A DNA stretch of 52,467 nt. It comes from Mycolicibacterium septicum DSM 44393. GTDB taxonomy: Bacteria > Actinomycetota > Actinomycetes > Mycobacteriales > Mycobacteriaceae. A program made the position numbers and the translations under genes. Below are positions 50,697 through 52,467 of the stretch, piece after piece (positions within the stretch are counted from its first letter, which is position 1; every line of letters begins with the position of its first letter). The stretch covers positions 44,149-96,615 of the forward strand of contig NZ_HG322952.1 in assembly GCF_000455325.1 (NCBI RefSeq), read 5' to 3'. Under the pieces are notes generated by a model, which saw only the letters and a list, made by a program, of their open reading frames with translations, had not been told where the DNA came from and searched no databases.

Positions 50697-50903
50697 TCAA
50701 CCCGCGACGGCGTAGCCGGCCTCGGCGACCGCGTCGCTGATGGCGGACGGATCGAGCTGACTGTCGCTGTCGATGGTCACCAGCCCGGTCGACAGGTCGA
50801 CCTCGACGGTGCGCACACCGGGAAGGCCGCCGACCTCTTCACGCACCGACGTGACGCAGTGCCCGCAGGTCATCCCGGTGACCGTGACAGTCTGGGTACT
50901 CAT
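50697..50903 (-). CDS. CopZ-like copper chaperone
   Basis: A 68-residue single HMA domain: TVTVTGMTCGHCVTSVREEV carries the Cu(I)-binding CxxC, with the ferredoxin-like strands VRTVEVDLSTGLVTID and the helix SAISDAVAEAGYAV. Delivers Cu(I) to the ATPase and possibly to the repressor. It has an excellent Shine-Dalgarno (AGGAGG at 50911-50916), eight bases before the ATG, and is the first gene of the operon, directly controlled by the CsoR/RicR-type box. Confidence 0.95.
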   Translation of the reverse strand: MSTQTVTVTGMTCGHCVTSVREEVGGLPGVRTVEVDLSTGLVTIDSDSQLDPSAISDAVAEAGYAVAG

Positions 50904-50940
50904 GCAGTTTCCTCCTGAACCCGATTCGTTGTCGCTTCAT

Positions 50941-50946
50941 ACTATA
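50941..50946 (-). promoter_or_regulatory. Predicted -10 (TATAGT) of the copper operon
   Basis: TATAGT on the minus strand overlaps the edge of the copper operator; transcription would start about 10 bases further, giving a leader of about 30 bases to the chaperone ATG. A repressor bound to the operator would occlude it. Confidence 0.6.
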
Positions 50947-50960
50947 CCCCCCTAGGGTAT
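50944..50960. promoter_or_regulatory. CsoR/RicR-type copper operator (ATACCC-N5-GGGTAT)
   Basis: A perfect inverted repeat, ATACCC / GGGTAT, with a five-base centre (CCCTA), the classical copper repressor box. It lies between the copper operon (minus) and the two-component system (plus), so a single Cu(I)-responsive repressor could control both. The repressor gene itself is not in the window. Confidence 0.85.
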
Positions 50961-51002
50961 GAATTCCCTATGCCTCCCTCCCCACTCCTGCACTATGGGC
51001 TG

Positions 51003-51719
51003 ATGGAGCACATTCCGGGTGGCTACCGGGCCCTGGTGGTCGACGACGAAGCCCCGCTCGCCGAGGTCATCGCCAGTTATCTGACCCGCGAACAGTTCGA
51101 GGTCACCCTCGCCCACGACGGGTCGGAGGCACTGCGGTTGGCCCGTGAGGTCGACCCCGACGTGGTAGTCCTCGACCTCGGCCTGCCCGGCATCGACGGC
51201 GTGGAAGTCTGTCGATCGCTGCGCACGTTCTCCGATGCCTACGTGGTGATGCTGACCGCCCGCGACACCGAGGTGGACACCATCGTCGGCCTGTCGGTCG
51301 GCGCCGACGACTACATGACCAAACCGTTCAGCCCGCGGGAACTGGTGGCCAGGATCCGGGCCATGCTGCGCCGGCCGCGCGTCTCCTCCCCCGCGGCGAC
51401 CGGCGGCCGGGTGTTCGGCGCACTGCGTATCGACGTCGACGGCCGCCAGGTGTTCCTCGACGACGACCCGATCATGCTGACGCGCACCGAATTCGACGTA
51501 CTGGCCGCCCTCTCGGCCCGCCCAGGGGTGGCGCTCAGCCGTCGCCAGCTGCTCGAATCCGTCTGGGAGACCACCTATGTCGGCAACGAGCATCTCGTGG
51601 ACGTCCATATCGGTCACCTCCGCCGTAAGCTCGGCGACGATCCTGCCGACCCGCTGTACGTGATCACGGTGCGCGGTGTCGGATATCGGATGGGCACCGG
51701 GCAGGACGGCCAACGGTGA
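51003..51719 (+). CDS. OmpR-family response regulator divergent from the copper operon
   Basis: A 238-residue regulator. Receiver: ALVVDDEAPLAEVIASYL, DVVVLDLGLPGIDGVEVC with the phospho-acceptor aspartate, VVMLTARDTEVDT and ADDYMTKPFSPRELVARI. Winged helix: LTRTEFDVLAALSARPGVALSRRQLLESVWE and HLVDVHIGHLRRKLG, ending RGVGYRMG. Two in-frame starts exist: an ATG at 50970, right after the copper operator, and the ATG at 51003 (MEHIPGGYRAL), chosen by comparison with family length. Its stop overlaps the kinase start (GTGA). Likely to control envelope or metal stress genes. Confidence 0.9.
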   Translation: MEHIPGGYRALVVDDEAPLAEVIASYLTREQFEVTLAHDGSEALRLAREVDPDVVVLDLGLPGIDGVEVCRSLRTFSDAYVVMLTARDTEVDTIVGLSVGADDYMTKPFSPRELVARIRAMLRRPRVSSPAATGGRVFGALRIDVDGRQVFLDDDPIMLTRTEFDVLAALSARPGVALSRRQLLESVWETTYVGNEHLVDVHIGHLRRKLGDDPADPLYVITVRGVGYRMGTGQDGQR

Positions 51720-52467
51720 GCGTCGGCCTGCGCACCCGGCTGCTCTCGGCCCAGGCCCTGGTGCTGGTCGCCGGTGCGGGCACCACCGGACTCGTGGCCG
51801 CCATCGTCGGCCCTCCGCTGTTCCGCGAACATCTGCACCGCGCAGGGGTATCCGGCGACTCGGCCGAGCAGATGCACGCGGAAGAGGCCTACGTCTACGC
51901 CACGGTGATCGCGATCGGGGTGGCATCGTGCGTCGCGATCCTGGCGGCGCTCATCGTCACCTGGTACTTCGGCAGGCGGCTGCAGAAGTCGCTGACCCAG
52001 GTGTCGCAGGCCGCCACGGCCATCGCCGACGGCCACTACGATTCGCGGGTCCCGCCGGCCCATCTCGGTGACGAGTTCGACTCCTTGGCAAGTTCTTTCA
52101 ATCAGATGGCCGGGCGACTGGAGGCTGTCGACGCCGGCCGGCGCAGATTGTTCAGCGATCTTGCCCATGAGATCCGGACTCCGGTTTCGGTTCTGGAGGC
52201 CTACTTCGAGGCCATCGAGGACGGCGTGAGAACTCTTGACCCCGAGACTGTTTCGATGCTGCGCCAGCAGACGCACCGCCTGGTCCGGTTCGCCGACGAT
52301 GCCGGCGCCCTGGCCAAGGCCGAAGAAAGCCCGGCCACGGTCACCCCGGTCCCGGTGGCGACGGACGCCGTGGTGGCCGCCGCGGTCGCCGCGGCCCAGG
52401 ACCGGTTCGACGACAAGGGCGTGACGCTGAGCTGGCGGGCGGACGAGAACCTGCCGTCGCTGTGGGC
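51716..52467 (+). CDS. Sensor histidine kinase, C-terminal part outside window
   Basis: The first 250 residues of a kinase starting at GTG 51716: a transmembrane helix at about 10-32, a short extracytoplasmic loop of about 30 residues containing H and M (REHLHRAGVSGDSAEQMHAEEAY), a second helix at about 63-83, a HAMP linker (LTQVSQAATAIADGHYDSRVP) and a HisKA helix with the histidine in LAHEIRTPVSVLEAYFEAIE. The ATPase domain lies mainly beyond the window edge. The His/Met-containing sensor loop would suit metal sensing; its position across the copper operator supports this as a hypothesis. Confidence 0.88.
   Translation, partial: MSVGLRTRLLSAQALVLVAGAGTTGLVAAIVGPPLFREHLHRAGVSGDSAEQMHAEEAYVYATVIAIGVASCVAILAALIVTWYFGRRLQKSLTQVSQAATAIADGHYDSRVPPAHLGDEFDSLASSFNQMAGRLEAVDAGRRRLFSDLAHEIRTPVSVLEAYFEAIEDGVRTLDPETVSMLRQQTHRLVRFADDAGALAKAEESPATVTPVPVATDAVVAAAVAAAQDRFDDKGVTLSWRADENLPSLW

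Noticed and set aside
51003..52467. Calling the divergent two-component system CopRS by name
   Set aside because: Location next to a copper box is suggestive, but no sequence feature specific to CopR/CopS was seen and the kinase is incomplete.

Overview
GC-rich (roughly two thirds G+C) chromosomal DNA from an actinobacterium, almost certainly a rapidly growing Mycobacterium/Mycolicibacterium. The identification rests on protein families and gene order. The window carries the block that in M. tuberculosis runs from the Rv1272c/Rv1273c ABC transporter through lprB, lprC, a SixA-like phosphatase, the Rv1277/Rv1278 nuclease-ATPase pair, the Rv1279 GMC oxidoreductase, oppA-D, a beta-carbonic anhydrase, cysD, cysN and an Rrf2 regulator. 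It also carries the lpqS-cysK2-Rv0849 trio, here joined to a copper operon. M. tuberculosis locus names come from memory of that genome, not from a search. No rRNA, tRNA, CRISPR array, insertion sequence or phage gene was seen, and there is no gene-free stretch over about 300 bases.

Layout. (1) 1-1434: end of a nitronate monooxygenase, a GNAT acetyltransferase and a VOC protein. (2) 1444-6088, minus: sulfate assimilation operon cysD-cysNC-cysQ-isochorismatase-like hydrolase-rrf2; cysQ is frameshifted. (3) 6182-8547: MFS exporter, hotdog thioesterase, carbonic anhydrase. (4) 8625-16186, minus: response regulator, histidine kinase, GT-C transferase, GT2-GtrA fusion, second GT-C transferase, terminator. 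This looks like a three-component glycosylation system under a two-component system. (5) 16323-17670: a secreted protein and a tandem array of three small paralogous exported proteins. (6) 17832-23323, plus: oppB-oppC-oppD-oppA peptide importer; oppD is frameshifted. (7) 23316-27670: TetR regulator divergent from an operon of two paralogous polytopic proteins, cytochrome oxidase subunit III-like and IV-like proteins and a hydrolase, with two matching palindromes between. (8) 27737-36059: DszC-like flavoprotein, GMC oxidoreductase, SbcCD/YhaN-like pair, SixA, LprC, LprB. (9) 36185-39819: heterodimeric ABC exporter. (10) 39856-43888: molybdopterin oxidoreductase, a putative ribbon-helix-helix regulator, a small membrane protein and a zinc alcohol dehydrogenase, linked by a shared TGTAA-type motif. 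(11) 44007-50903: AIM24 protein and a six-gene copper/sulfur operon (copper chaperone, anchored His-rich protein, copper P-type ATPase, LpqS, CysK2, MFS). (12) 51003-52467: a two-component system divergent from the copper operon across a near-canonical CsoR/RicR operator; the kinase runs off the window.

Themes: sulfur acquisition (cysDNCQ, cysK2, DszC-like enzyme, Rrf2 regulator), copper defence, and envelope glycan/lipoprotein biology. The least described parts are the TetR-controlled orphan oxidase-subunit cluster, the three-paralog array and the two-component-controlled glycosylation operon.
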